In this document: one piece after another, positions 10,306-19,555 of the stretch
Numbering within the stretch: the stretch's first letter is position 1
How the letters are laid out: the number at the start of each line of letters is the position of its first letter
Source of the DNA: Endozoicomonas sp. SCSIO W0465
GTDB lineage: Bacteria; Pseudomonadota; Gammaproteobacteria; Pseudomonadales; Endozoicomonadaceae
Direction of reading: 5' to 3'
NCBI RefSeq assembly: GCF_023716865.1
Contig: NZ_CP092417.1
Span: 5,806,001-5,870,000 of the forward strand
DNA: 64,000 nt
Notes under the pieces: model-generated
The model's database searches: none
What the model saw: only the letters and a program-made list of their open reading frames with translations
Told to the model about the DNA's origin: nothing
Translations under genes and position numbers: made by a program

Positions 10306-11243
10306 GTAACTGTTCAGCACCCCCACATAAATCTGGAATTTTCTGATTTTTATACCATCCTCTTAAGCACCATTTTTCCACAATATTCGCCAGCATGATT
10401 CCAGAACTACCCGCAACTATGTCGGCTGAGATTCTCTTGAAAGAGAATGCAGAGCTGCGGATGAGAGTTGCCTGTCTGGAAGAGCGATGTCGAGAATTGG
10501 AAGAAAAGGTTGGCAAGAACAGTCAAAACAGCAGCAAGCCGCCATCGTCTGATGGTTATCAAAAACCTTGTAAAAACAGTAATTCTCCAGATCATTCTGA
10601 CGACCTTTCCGCAGATAAAGGTACCGATCCATCGGATGAAAAACCCAATCCTAAAAGTCTGAGACAGTCTTCTGGTAATAAAGCCGGTGGAAAGAAAGGG
10701 CATCAGGGCACTTGTCTTAAACAGGTCGATATCCCTGACTATATTGAGTACCTTCCGGTTAAAGAATGCAATAAATGTCAGGCGTCTCTTCTTGATAGTG
10801 AGCCGGTCAAATATATTGAACGACAGGTGTTTGAACCAGGGAGACCGGGTGAATTTGAAGTAACGGCCCATAGAGTGAAGTAAAAATCTGCACTTGTGGT
10901 TGTCGGAATCAGGCTGAATTCCCGGAAGGTGTTACCGCTGCCGCACAATATGGCTCAGCCACACAGGCTATGGCCGTCTATCTTAACCAATACCATTTCC
11001 TGCCTTTTAAGCGCGTGTCAGAGTATTTTAATACTCTCTATAAAATGAGTGTAAGTGCAGGCACTGTCGCCAATTTTGTGGCCAGAACCTATGAAAATCT
11101 GGCTTCTACTGAAGAGGTTATTCGTGACGCCTTGCGGGAATCGTCTGTTGCCGGAGCCGATGAAACGGGTATGCGGGCCGAGGGCTCTTTGCACTGGCTA
11201 CACGTTATGCGGGATGAACAATGGACGCTCTACTACTTGTCTG
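10306..11243 (+). mobile_element. IS66-family element, 5' portion only (copy A)
   Basis: Begins with the IS66 left end GTAACTGTTCAGCACC and stops after the codons for YYLS, where the right end of copy B begins. It carries the N-terminal leucine-rich and zinc-finger part of the transposase. A 1-bp deletion near 10875 (AHRVK then stop) breaks the frame. Its outer flank AAAAGTTC (10298-10305) matches the 8 bp after copy B, not anything next to its own broken end. Confidence 0.9.
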
Positions 11244-12850
11244 GTAACTATTCAGCACTGAGCAAAGGCATATTACAGTAATTCCGAACAGCTCTATGAA
11301 GTGATTGATATATGTCCATTCCCTGTTTTCTGGCAGACGACAAATAGCTGCGAATCCGTGCAAACATAGAACCACCGTCTGCACTCCTGAAGCAGCCTGA
11401 GATTTTCTGCTTTAACTTGGCCATTCGAACATCCCGCTCACTGCCATTGTTATCGAAGGGAATGGTAAAATCTGACATGAAGCGCAGTGTCTCAGCCTTG
11501 AACTCAGTGAGTCGTTTGAAGAGATTGTAAGCTTTAGTATTCTTGACTTTCTTGCGCTTAAGCTCCTCTCGTTGCTTCTCCATATAGACGACTTCTTTCA
11601 TTAGAGCCCGCTGAAGCAACCGGTCATAAATCTTCTCGATTCGTTCACAGACAACACTTGGCATCTGTAGCATACCTATGGTCTTAAAGCCCTTGCAGTA
11701 ATGCCAGGAAAGCCTCAGTAGCTTCATCAATCGCAACGCCAGTTGATTGCTGTCCCTATCAACAACACCCAAAAGCTCCCTCAGGTGATGGGCATTGCAA
11801 AGTACGTGAGTTGCCGCATATGCAAAATAGGATTTCCAATGATCATGAACCAGAACGCCTGCAAATGTTAGCAGTATGCCCATCGTGTCCATGGCCTCAC
11901 GACCTCGCTTTTCAGACAAGTAGTAGAGCGTCCATTGTTCATCCCGCATAACGTGTAGCCAGTGCAAAGAGCCCTCGGCCCGCATACCCGTTTCATCGGC
12001 TCCGGCAACAGACGATTCCCGCAAGGCGTCACGAATAACCTCTTCAGTAGAAGCCAGATTTTCATAGGTTCTGGCCACAAAATTGGCGACAGTGCCTGCA
12101 CTTACACTCATTTTATAGAGAGTATTAAAATACTCTGACACGCGCTTAAAAGGCAGGAAATGGTATTGGTTAAGATAGACGGCCATAGCCTGTGTGGCTG
12201 AGCCATATTGTGCGGCAGCGGTAACACCTTCCGGGAATTCAGCCTGATTCCGACAACCACAAGTGCAGATTTTTACTTCAGCTCTATGGGCCGTTACTTC
12301 AAATTCACCCGGTCTCCCTGGTTCAAACACCTGTCGTTCAATATATTTGACCGGCTCACTATCAAGAAGAGACGCCTGACATTTATTGCATTCTTTAACC
12401 GGAAGGTACTCAATATAGTCAGGGATATCGACCTGTTTAAGACAAGTGCCCTGATGCCCTTTCTTTCCACCGGCTTTATTACCAGAAGACTGTCTCAGAC
12501 TTTTAGGATTGGGTTTTCATCCGATGGATCGGTACCTTTATCTGCGGAAAGGTCGTCAGAATGATCTGGAGAATTACTGTTTTTACAAGGTTTTTGATAA
12601 CCATCAGACGATGGCGGCTTGCTGCTGTTTTGACTGTTCTTGCCAACCTTTTCTTCCAATTCTCGACATCGCTCTTCCAGACAGGCAACTCTCATCCGCA
12701 GCTCTGCATTCTCTTTCAAGAGAATCTCAGCCGACATAGTTGCGGGTAGTTCTGGAATCATGCTGGCGAATATTGTGGAAAAATGGTGCTTAAGAGGATG
12801 GTATAAAAATCAGAAAATTCCAGATTTATGTGGGGGTGCTGAACAGTTAC
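11244..12850 (-). mobile_element. IS66-family element, full length but frameshifted (copy B)
   Basis: 1607 bp from GTAACTATTCAGCACT (right end) to the inverted left end at 12850. It lacks one T near 12514 in the stretch coding for PSDEKPN, so the transposase frame is split into an 88-aa N-terminal part (12495-12761) and a 360-aa remainder (11248-12330). The intact equivalent is 1608 bp. The 8 bp after it, AAAAGTTC, duplicate those before copy A, so copies A and B together occupy a single insertion site in the ankyrin gene. Confidence 0.92.
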
Positions 12851-13186
12851 AAAAGTTCATTACCATATTGACAGATCAGCAGCTCCACAAAATCAATTTT
12901 ATTCTTTTTGTATGCTTCTTCTGCCAGAAATTTTGCTATCTCGGAGAAATTCTGAATTTTTTTCAACCCATTGAGAATCAATTCGATACTGTCCATCTTA
13001 CTACAAATCATAATTTTTTTAAGCCATAATGTCTCCTTAAGCGGTATATAATTGCCATTGGCCTTGGCAAATTTGATCATTAACTCATGTAGCAATATCA
13101 AGTCTTTTTTATCAATTGCCAGATCAAAGGCATTATGCGTCCACCATGAAGGATAATCACGCTCATAGAGATGCTTGGCTTTTATA

Positions 13187-14713
13187 CTCGACTTTAGAGT
13201 TTTAAGAGCACAATAGTTCCGGCGCATAATCTGCTAAAAGCAACCATCCCCAATGACGAAATTCGAGATGGTTGCCATGCTCACTTCAGATCATCAAGTA
13301 ATCCTCAGGGAGCTCGCTTCATATACAACCTTTCTTGCTGGAGCGCTATCATCAACTGCAGTACCAACGTTCTGCGAACTGCTGTTCGGTTGCATGCTTT
13401 CAGCCGACGGCTTTGTTACACAGGCGTTGTTAACAATTGATTTTCATTGTGTGTGGAGCAGCTACCACCACTGGCTATCTCAGGGCAAGTGGCAATGGAA
13501 GAACTTGGCACGCCACTTGATCCGTCTGGTCTGCTCCAAAGCTCCTGAGAATCAACCTGTGGTCCTGGGGCTTGATGACTGGGTAATCGAACGGTTTTCC
13601 GACAAAGCCCCTGCTTGTCGTACACATCATCAACACAGCAAGAAACGCAATCGGCCGACGTACATCTGGGGGCAGTGTTGGGTTTCCCTGGCCATCATAT
13701 TTGAGCGGGCTGCAGATGAAGTATTTACCGCCATACCGGTGATCTCATTTCCGACACCAGCTTCAGGTAACACCAGCAAACTGAAAATTGCCGTGGCCAT
13801 GCTCAGGGTGGTACGCAATGAAGTGAAGGATCGAGTGCTACGCCTGCTAACCGATTGCTGGTATATGAACTGGACACTGATAAAGCCAGCTCTGGAAATG
13901 AACATAGAAGTTGTTGGTCAGATACCTTCAAATCGGGCCCTCTATGCTTTGCCGCCAGCACCCACCGTAAAGAAGCGAGGGCGCCCAAAAAAGTACGGCA
14001 TCAAGATGACGACAGAACAGGTTAAGAAACTGCCGGAAGAAAAAGCAACAGTATGGATGTACGGCAAATTTCGCAAAATACGTTATCGTACCCTGATCTG
14101 TCGCGCCAGATTCCTTAAAGGTCGTGAAGTACGCGTCGTCTGGAGTCGCTTTGAAAATGACAAAGGTCTGACCGAAAGCAGAATATTCATCTCGACCAAT
14201 CCGGAACTTGAGGGACTGGAGGTGCTTCGTGCCTATTCCCGGAGATGGCCGGTAGAGCCAATGTTTCACCAACTCAAACATGCTTTTGGCTGTTGCCATT
14301 TATGGCAGCAGAAATTGCGAACACTGCTTCGATGGATGCATTTGAAAATGGCAGGCTATGCATTATTGCAGTTATTAACCGTTTGTAAAAATCAGGCATG
14401 TCTGAATATTTCTCGGATACCCTGGAGAAGCCCGGATACAACCACTGCAGGCATGATGAAAATTGCTCTTTCAGGAATTATTCCGAGGTTCTCTATTCGC
14501 AAGGGCTGGAACAGATATAAGCAAAAATATGAGTTCAATTTTCGCGATCTGATCGACCAGTTAATACCGGATAATTCAGAAGCAGCATAACTAAAGGCTT
14601 TTAGGCAAAAAACGGAAGTAATAACGAACTTGGAAAAACAGTTCACTGATTTCGGCTTGCTTCACTATAAAAAGCTGACCGAATTATCGTTTTATACAGA
14701 CTCTAAAGTCGAG
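13187..14713 (+). mobile_element. IS4-family element (1527 bp), copy 1
   Basis: Ends CTCGACTTTAGAGT (13187) and its inverted match at 14713. Flanks share CTTTTATA (8 bp; 9 bp if the last G is assigned to the flank). It is nearly or fully identical to the copy at 34914-36440, which has a clean 9-bp duplication. Confidence 0.92.
13253..14590 (+). CDS. IS4-family transposase (445 aa)
   Basis: The catalytic signature Y-(2)-R-(3)-E-(6)-K is visible as YSRRWPVEPMFHQLK near residue 325. The first Asp lies in VVLGLDDWVIERF and the second in RLLTDCWYMNW. A basic linker KKRGRPKKYG resembles an AT-hook (GRP core) and could aid DNA binding. The frame is intact, so the copy may be active. Confidence 0.9.
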   Translation: MTKFEMVAMLTSDHQVILRELASYTTFLAGALSSTAVPTFCELLFGCMLSADGFVTQALLTIDFHCVWSSYHHWLSQGKWQWKNLARHLIRLVCSKAPENQPVVLGLDDWVIERFSDKAPACRTHHQHSKKRNRPTYIWGQCWVSLAIIFERAADEVFTAIPVISFPTPASGNTSKLKIAVAMLRVVRNEVKDRVLRLLTDCWYMNWTLIKPALEMNIEVVGQIPSNRALYALPPAPTVKKRGRPKKYGIKMTTEQVKKLPEEKATVWMYGKFRKIRYRTLICRARFLKGREVRVVWSRFENDKGLTESRIFISTNPELEGLEVLRAYSRRWPVEPMFHQLKHAFGCCHLWQQKLRTLLRWMHLKMAGYALLQLLTVCKNQACLNISRIPWRSPDTTTAGMMKIALSGIIPRFSIRKGWNRYKQKYEFNFRDLIDQLIPDNSEAA

Positions 14714-15473
14714 CTTTTATAGTGGGATCAATTTTTTTATCCAGCAACCATGCTATTGTTTTTGGGGAATCTGTGATTATGGCAATATTGATCATGGGGA
14801 TACAGCGAAGACGGTCATGAATGTCAATAGCATAGCTATCACTTAACCAGTTAAACTGTTCAAGTAGTTCAATAAATTCCAGTTGATCGTTTTCTATAAG
14901 CATTAATACAAGTTGACCAAAATCATCAATTGCCTCTGGTGTTCCGGCTTTTTCAATCATAAATTTAAATAGCTCTTTATTATTATTCATCGCAGCATGG
15001 AAGAATGGATCAAACAGAAAAGGGAAGGTTATATTAATCGTTGCGGTAATAGTCAGGCCAGCCTCATGAAATTTCTCCAGTTCTTCAAAATTACCCTTTT
15101 TAATTGCTTCCATTATTTGTAGATTTTCCTCATGGGTGTTTTTTCTTGCACATCGGGTGGTAACAGACTTAGCATTTTGCGTTGCTGTTGGCCAGGTGGT
15201 TTGTGAAGCGGGTATCAAACTGTTGCTTGATTGGTTGCTGGCTTCTGATACCTTTCGGTAGTCAAAAGAGGGAGTGACAGAGTGATTGCTATCAAGGCTT
15301 TCGTAGCTTTCGGCAATATTGAGTGGAAAATAATTATCATTATAAGCTTTCATTATCAACTCCCTTTCTTTGTTAACAATACTTAGTGAAACACTTTGAT
15401 AATTATTTTGACCATTAACTTCAGGATTGGTTCAGGTTCTCTGTATTGCTTATTTTTACATTCAGCCTGCTTG

Positions 15474-16418
15474 CTAACATTCACCAGCCCGGGCCTGGGC
15501 TGTTGCTTCTGCATAGGTGGGTGGTTGCTGCCCGTGCAGTGCCGTTTCATTAACCATGTGTTCTGTTTGTGTTCCCTGCTCGCAGGTGGTTTGCGTAGCC
15601 TGTTCACAGGTCGTTGGTGCGGTCGGCACAGGGGCACTTGGAGCGGGACGAACGGGTAATCGAATCCTATCATCCGGTGAGCGAAACAAAGACAGAGATT
15701 GCCCGTAATAATCCCGGTGATTGAATGCTGCACGAATAGCCTGGCAGTTTGACGCTTCGGGGTTTTCACGTTTGAGTAACTTATAGCTGTTATAGACGTC
15801 GCTGCAGTAACTGTAACCGATCATTGAGCAAATAGGGACGCCAATTAGTCCGCACACACTTAGCAGTACGAAAAAACCGGAGGTGTTGTAAAAAGCGGTG
15901 GGTTCAGCAGTCGTGGTCAGGTTTGTTGTTGGATAGGCGGAGGATAGCGTGTACGAGGTAGCTGCCTTTGACCCATTATTGTTTGTATAGGTCATGCTGC
16001 AGCCAAACGCCCCATCAGGACATGCTGGCCTGGTACTGACCGGGTATGCACCCGCCAGAGAGGGCATCGCCGCCAACAGCGCCAGACTCTCTTTTATGCC
16101 CGGACAAACGAGGGAGAGTTGCTCCGATTCCATCGCTTGCCTGTAGGCGAAACCTGCGACATTGCGCATCAGCTTGTTGCTACCCTGCAGACCAGCCTGT
16201 AAGACCTCTCTGGCAAACTGTACGCCGTAATCAGACAAAGATTTTTCTGCCGTAGTACCGTTATCCGGGACCGACAGGCTCGGTTGTGCATAGCTGACAG
16301 TCCTGCCATTGGTCGTTGGCGCCTGGCAACAATATTCGGTTTGGGAAGCGGCATCTTTTTTTACGCCAACCTTGTGCACATGGGATAAGGCTGATGACAG
16401 TTCAGGGAGAGCGTGCAT
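15474..16418 (-). CDS. single-pass membrane protein with PPxY and tandem TQT motifs, unknown function
   Basis: 314 aa, no recognised family. There is one strong hydrophobic segment near residues 182-206 (FFVLLSVCGLIGVPICSMIG). The N-terminal half is Ser/Thr/Ala-rich with scattered cysteines. The C-terminal tail is proline-rich and carries two near-identical repeats CEQATQT and CEQGTQT, then QQPPTYAEA close to the end. TQT is the core of dynein light chain LC8-binding peptides, and PPxY is the ligand of WW domains; both are short and can occur by chance. It lies 114 bp downstream of the broken ankyrin gene's start and is transcribed in the same direction. A host-interaction role is a hypothesis only. 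Confidence 0.7.
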   Translation of the reverse strand: MHALPELSSALSHVHKVGVKKDAASQTEYCCQAPTTNGRTVSYAQPSLSVPDNGTTAEKSLSDYGVQFAREVLQAGLQGSNKLMRNVAGFAYRQAMESEQLSLVCPGIKESLALLAAMPSLAGAYPVSTRPACPDGAFGCSMTYTNNNGSKAATSYTLSSAYPTTNLTTTAEPTAFYNTSGFFVLLSVCGLIGVPICSMIGYSYCSDVYNSYKLLKRENPEASNCQAIRAAFNHRDYYGQSLSLFRSPDDRIRLPVRPAPSAPVPTAPTTCEQATQTTCEQGTQTEHMVNETALHGQQPPTYAEATAQARAGEC

Positions 16419-16676
16419 CGTATTTTAACCTTCATTCCGAAGTAACCTGTTCTATAGACCACCTGGCGGCAATGAAGTTCAATCAACAAGATGGGGTAAA
16501 TGGTCCGCTCTGCATTGCAAGGAAACGTTTTCCATCATCTGAACTCTTGAATTCAGGCAAGTGTTTCATGCTGTCAAAATAACGATAATTATCTTTAGTC
16601 ACTCCTTTTCTTAAAGGGAATGGCCTGATTTTAACGATTACACTGAGCCAGCATCCCAGCACTGGCTGCAGAGTCC
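16419..16676. other. no gene recognised
   Basis: About 260 bases upstream of the PPxY protein. A minus-strand frame at 16483-16701 has no convincing start context. The promoter for the PPxY gene should lie at the left edge, but I could not identify -35/-10 boxes with confidence. Confidence 0.4.
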
Positions 16677-17168
16677 GTGCTGACTCACCTGTCCCGGCCA
16701 ATAGCAGGAGCCCGGCCAGATCATCTGAGGCACACCTTCCAATTCATCGGTAACTCTAACCCCGGTTTCCCGAATCGAATGACCCTGCCCTCACCGAATG
16801 CTTGTTCGGATCATCATGCTGTTGACATGGTCACACTCAAACCGGGTAAAACCATATGCATGAAAAAGGGTAGTGTTCATGGCCATACCTTGCGACAGTT
16901 TTTACTCAATCACTCTCGCGCCAAAAAATGGTTCGAGACTACTGATCGGCCGGACCGTATGCCTGCCCGACGGTAATCAAACCAGTTACTATTTTGTCAG
17001 GTGCAACGAACACCTGAAGAACCTTGCCATCACCACCGGCCACGGCTCAGGGAATCTGGATCTGCATGTGAGTAACCATGGATGGGATGATGCGATGAAA
17101 AAACCACCCGAATCAGCACAGCCAAGTAATAATGAATGCGTCATTTTCAACAGAGAGGGCCAACCAAC
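16677..17168 (+). pseudogene. fragment of a secreted protein with PPC-like domain
   Basis: Two overlapping frames each hold part of a bacterial pre-peptidase C-terminal (PPC)-like sequence. The first, near 16780-16870, has NACSDHHAVDMVTLKPGKTIC. The second, near 16890-17168, has GRTVCLPDGNQTSYYFV and then GHGSGNLDLHVSNHGW, which fits the PPC pattern of yyf ... GsGdlDLyV. PPC domains sit at the C-terminus of secreted metallopeptidases and chitinases. No catalytic domain is present, and a frameshift lies between the parts, so this is a decayed tail. Confidence 0.55.
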
Positions 17169-17190
17169 CACTGATCGATTAGTGAGGGTC

Positions 17191-17270
17191 TGCATTCCCA
17201 CGGGGGAGAGGGTGTCGCAAAACCCTCGTTCCCACGCTTTTAGGCCCTGTGGGTCCCGCGTGGGAATGCA
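17191..17270. repeat. palindromic intergenic repeat
   Basis: TGCATTCCCACGGGG (17191) is mirrored by CCCGCGTGGGAATGCA (17255-17270), and the middle contains a further ACGAGGG/CCCTCGT-type arm (ACCCTCGTTCCCACGC at 17222). This is a REP- or small-MITE-like palindrome. The group II intron begins two bases after it. Confidence 0.7.
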
Positions 17271-17272
17271 TA

Positions 17273-18254
17273 GTGCGCTGGGATAAGCGGCGTATATCTT
17301 GCGGGTGAAAGTCCCGTTGCGGAAGGAGAACCAGCTCCACCGTATAGCGAGTCTTGCGTTGCTGAAGGTAACGAAAGTGATGAAGCGTAGACAGCGAAAT
17401 ATCCGAGCCGAAACCAAATGGTGAACGTGACAGCTCCGAAATACCACTTGTTGTGGGTGCCGATGCTCTTATGCAGGCAGCAGGCCCAAGAGTGCTGTGT
17501 AAGGTCAGTCTGGGAATCCGAGCAGCACTACCCACCGGAGTCGCAGGCGTCGGCGAGTTTATAGAGATATACGACTGAACCCAGGAGATCCATAGGGCTC
17601 TCAAAGGATTGAGTATGTTAAGTACAAGTGCAAAACACGAGGCTTTACAGATGGCTCTAGGAAGTCGGAGTCAGTCATAGTAGTGATGAAGCGGGTAACG
17701 ACCGTGGAGCGAAGGGCTGGCAGATAGATCGAGCGTGAGAGAGAAACAATGACCGTACTCAGCAACGACGGACAAGCATGGTTAACGAAACTTGAGCGCA
17801 TAGGTGAGAAATCAGCATACGACAGACAAATAGTGTTCAATAACCTTGGTCACCTGCTAAATGTTGACATGCTGAAGGAGCAATTCCATCGGTTGGACGG
17901 GAATAAAGCCGTAGGTATTGACCGTGAGACAAAGGAGACTTACGGCGTAAAACTGGATGAAAATCTGAAACACCTTCTCCAGCGCATTCGCCGTGGGACT
18001 TACAGGCCAAAACCCGCGAGGGTCACTGAAATCCCGAAAGAGGATGGGAGCAAACGGCCACTGGTCATATCCTGCTTTGAAGACAAACTGGTGCAACTTG
18101 CAGCCAGTCAAATCCCTGGCAAGATATACGAACCGCTGTTTCTACCGTGCTCATACGGATTCAGGCCCGGCTTGAGTTGTCACGATGCTTTGAGGACTTT
18201 GCTGCAGTCCAGTTCCCGAAACCGGGATGGTGCTGTCTACGTGATAGATGAATG
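17273..18254 (+). mobile_element. group II intron, 3'-truncated
   Basis: Starts with GTGCGCTGGG, matching the GTGYG consensus of group II intron 5' ends, followed by about 475 bases of non-coding domain I-type RNA with the GTGAAAGTCCC segment common to these introns. The reverse transcriptase ORF opens at 17749. The intron is cut at 18254 by IS66 copy E. The rest, including domains V-VI, is absent from the other side of that IS, so a deletion accompanied or followed the insertion. Confidence 0.85.
17749..18254 (+). pseudogene. ltrA: group II intron reverse transcriptase/maturase, N-terminal fragment
   Basis: 168 codons are present: RT0/RT1 (GNKAVGIDRETKETYG), RT2 (YRPKPARVTEIPKEDGSKRPLVI) and RT3 (LPCSYGFRPGLSCHDALRTL). 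The frame ends at VIDEW where the IS66 begins, before the catalytic YxDD block, the maturase (X) domain and any endonuclease. It is inactive. Confidence 0.88.
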
Positions 18255-19555
18255 GTAACTGTTCAGCACCCCCACATAAATCTGGAATTTTCTGATTTTT
18301 ATACCATCCTCTTAAGCACCATTTTTCCACAATATTCGCCAGCATGATTCCAGAACTACCCGCAACTATGTCGGCTGAGATTCTCTTGAAAGAGAATGCA
18401 GAGCTGCGGATGAGAGTTGCCTGTCTGGAAGAGCGATGTCGAGAATTGGAAGAAAAGGTTGGCAAGAACAGTCAAAACAGCAGCAAGCCGCCATCGTCTG
18501 ATGGTTATCAAAAACCTTGTAAAAACAGTAATTCTCCAGATCATTCTGACGACCTTTCCGCAGATAAAGGTACCGATCCATCGGATGAAAAACCCAATCC
18601 TAAAAGTCTGAGACAGTCTTCTGGTAATAAAGCCGGTGGAAAGAAAGGGCATCAGGGCACTTGTCTTAAACAGGTCGATATCCCTGACTATATTGAGTAC
18701 CTTCCGGTTAAAGAATGCAATAAATGTCAGGCGTCTCTTCTTGATAGTGAGCCGGTCAAATATATTGAACGACAGGTGTTTGAACCAGGGAGACCGGGTG
18801 AATTTGAAGTAACGGCCCATAGAGCTGAAGTAAAAATCTGCACTTGTGGTTGTCGGAATCAGGCTGAATTCCCGGAAGGTGTTACCGCTGCCGCACAATA
18901 TGGCTCAGCCACACAGGCTATGGCCGTCTATCTTAACCAATACCATTTCCTGCCTTTTAAGCGCGTGTCAGAGTATTTTAATACTCTCTATAAAATGAGT
19001 GTAAGTGCAGGCACTGTCGCCAATTTTGTGGCCAGAACCTATGAAAATCTGGCTTCTACTGAAGAGGTTATTCGTGACGCCTTGCGGGAATCGTCTGTTG
19101 CCGGAGCCGATGAAACGGGTATGCGGGCCGAGGGCTCTTTGCACTGGCTACACGTTATGCGGGATGAACAATGGACGCTCTACTACTTGTCTGAAAAGCG
19201 AGGTCGTGAGGCCATGGACACGATGGGCATACTGCTAACATTTGCAGGCGTTCTGGTTCATGATCATTGGAAATCCTATTTTGCATATGCGGCAACTCAC
19301 GTACTTTGCAATGCCCATCACCTGAGGGAGCTTTTGGGTGTTGTTGATAGGGACAGCAATCAACTGGCGTTGCGATTGATGAAGCTACTGAGGCTTTCCT
19401 GGCATTACTGCAAGGGCTTTAAGACCATAGGTATGCTACAGATGCCAAGTGTTGTCTGTGAACGAATCGAGAAGATTTATGACCGGTTGCTTCAGCGGGC
19501 TCTAATGAAAGAAGTCGTCTATATGGAGAAGCAACGAGAGGAGCTTAAGCGCAAG

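Larger units (their letters stand above)
9649..15359 (-). pseudogene. ankyrin-repeat-like protein broken by IS66 and IS4 elements
   Basis: Three pieces (15359-14722, 13186-12859 and 10305-9649, plus one copy of each duplication) form one 540-aa frame once the IS4 element (13187-14713) and the IS66 composite (10306-12850) are removed. After a low-complexity N-terminus of about 80 residues, the protein is built of ankyrin-like helix pairs, for example FHAAMNNNKELFKFMIEKAG, INIAIITDSPKTIAWLLDK and FDLAIDKKDLILLHELMIK. Ankyrin proteins of this type are common as secreted or host-interaction proteins in intracellular and symbiotic bacteria. No secretion signal is obvious. The IS4 element cuts after about residue 215 and the IS66 after about residue 327, so only an N-terminal fragment could be made. 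Confidence 0.8.

Noticed and set aside
16483..16701. 72-aa minus-strand frame
   Set aside because: Looks partly protein-like but has no credible start signal, homology or neighbour support.
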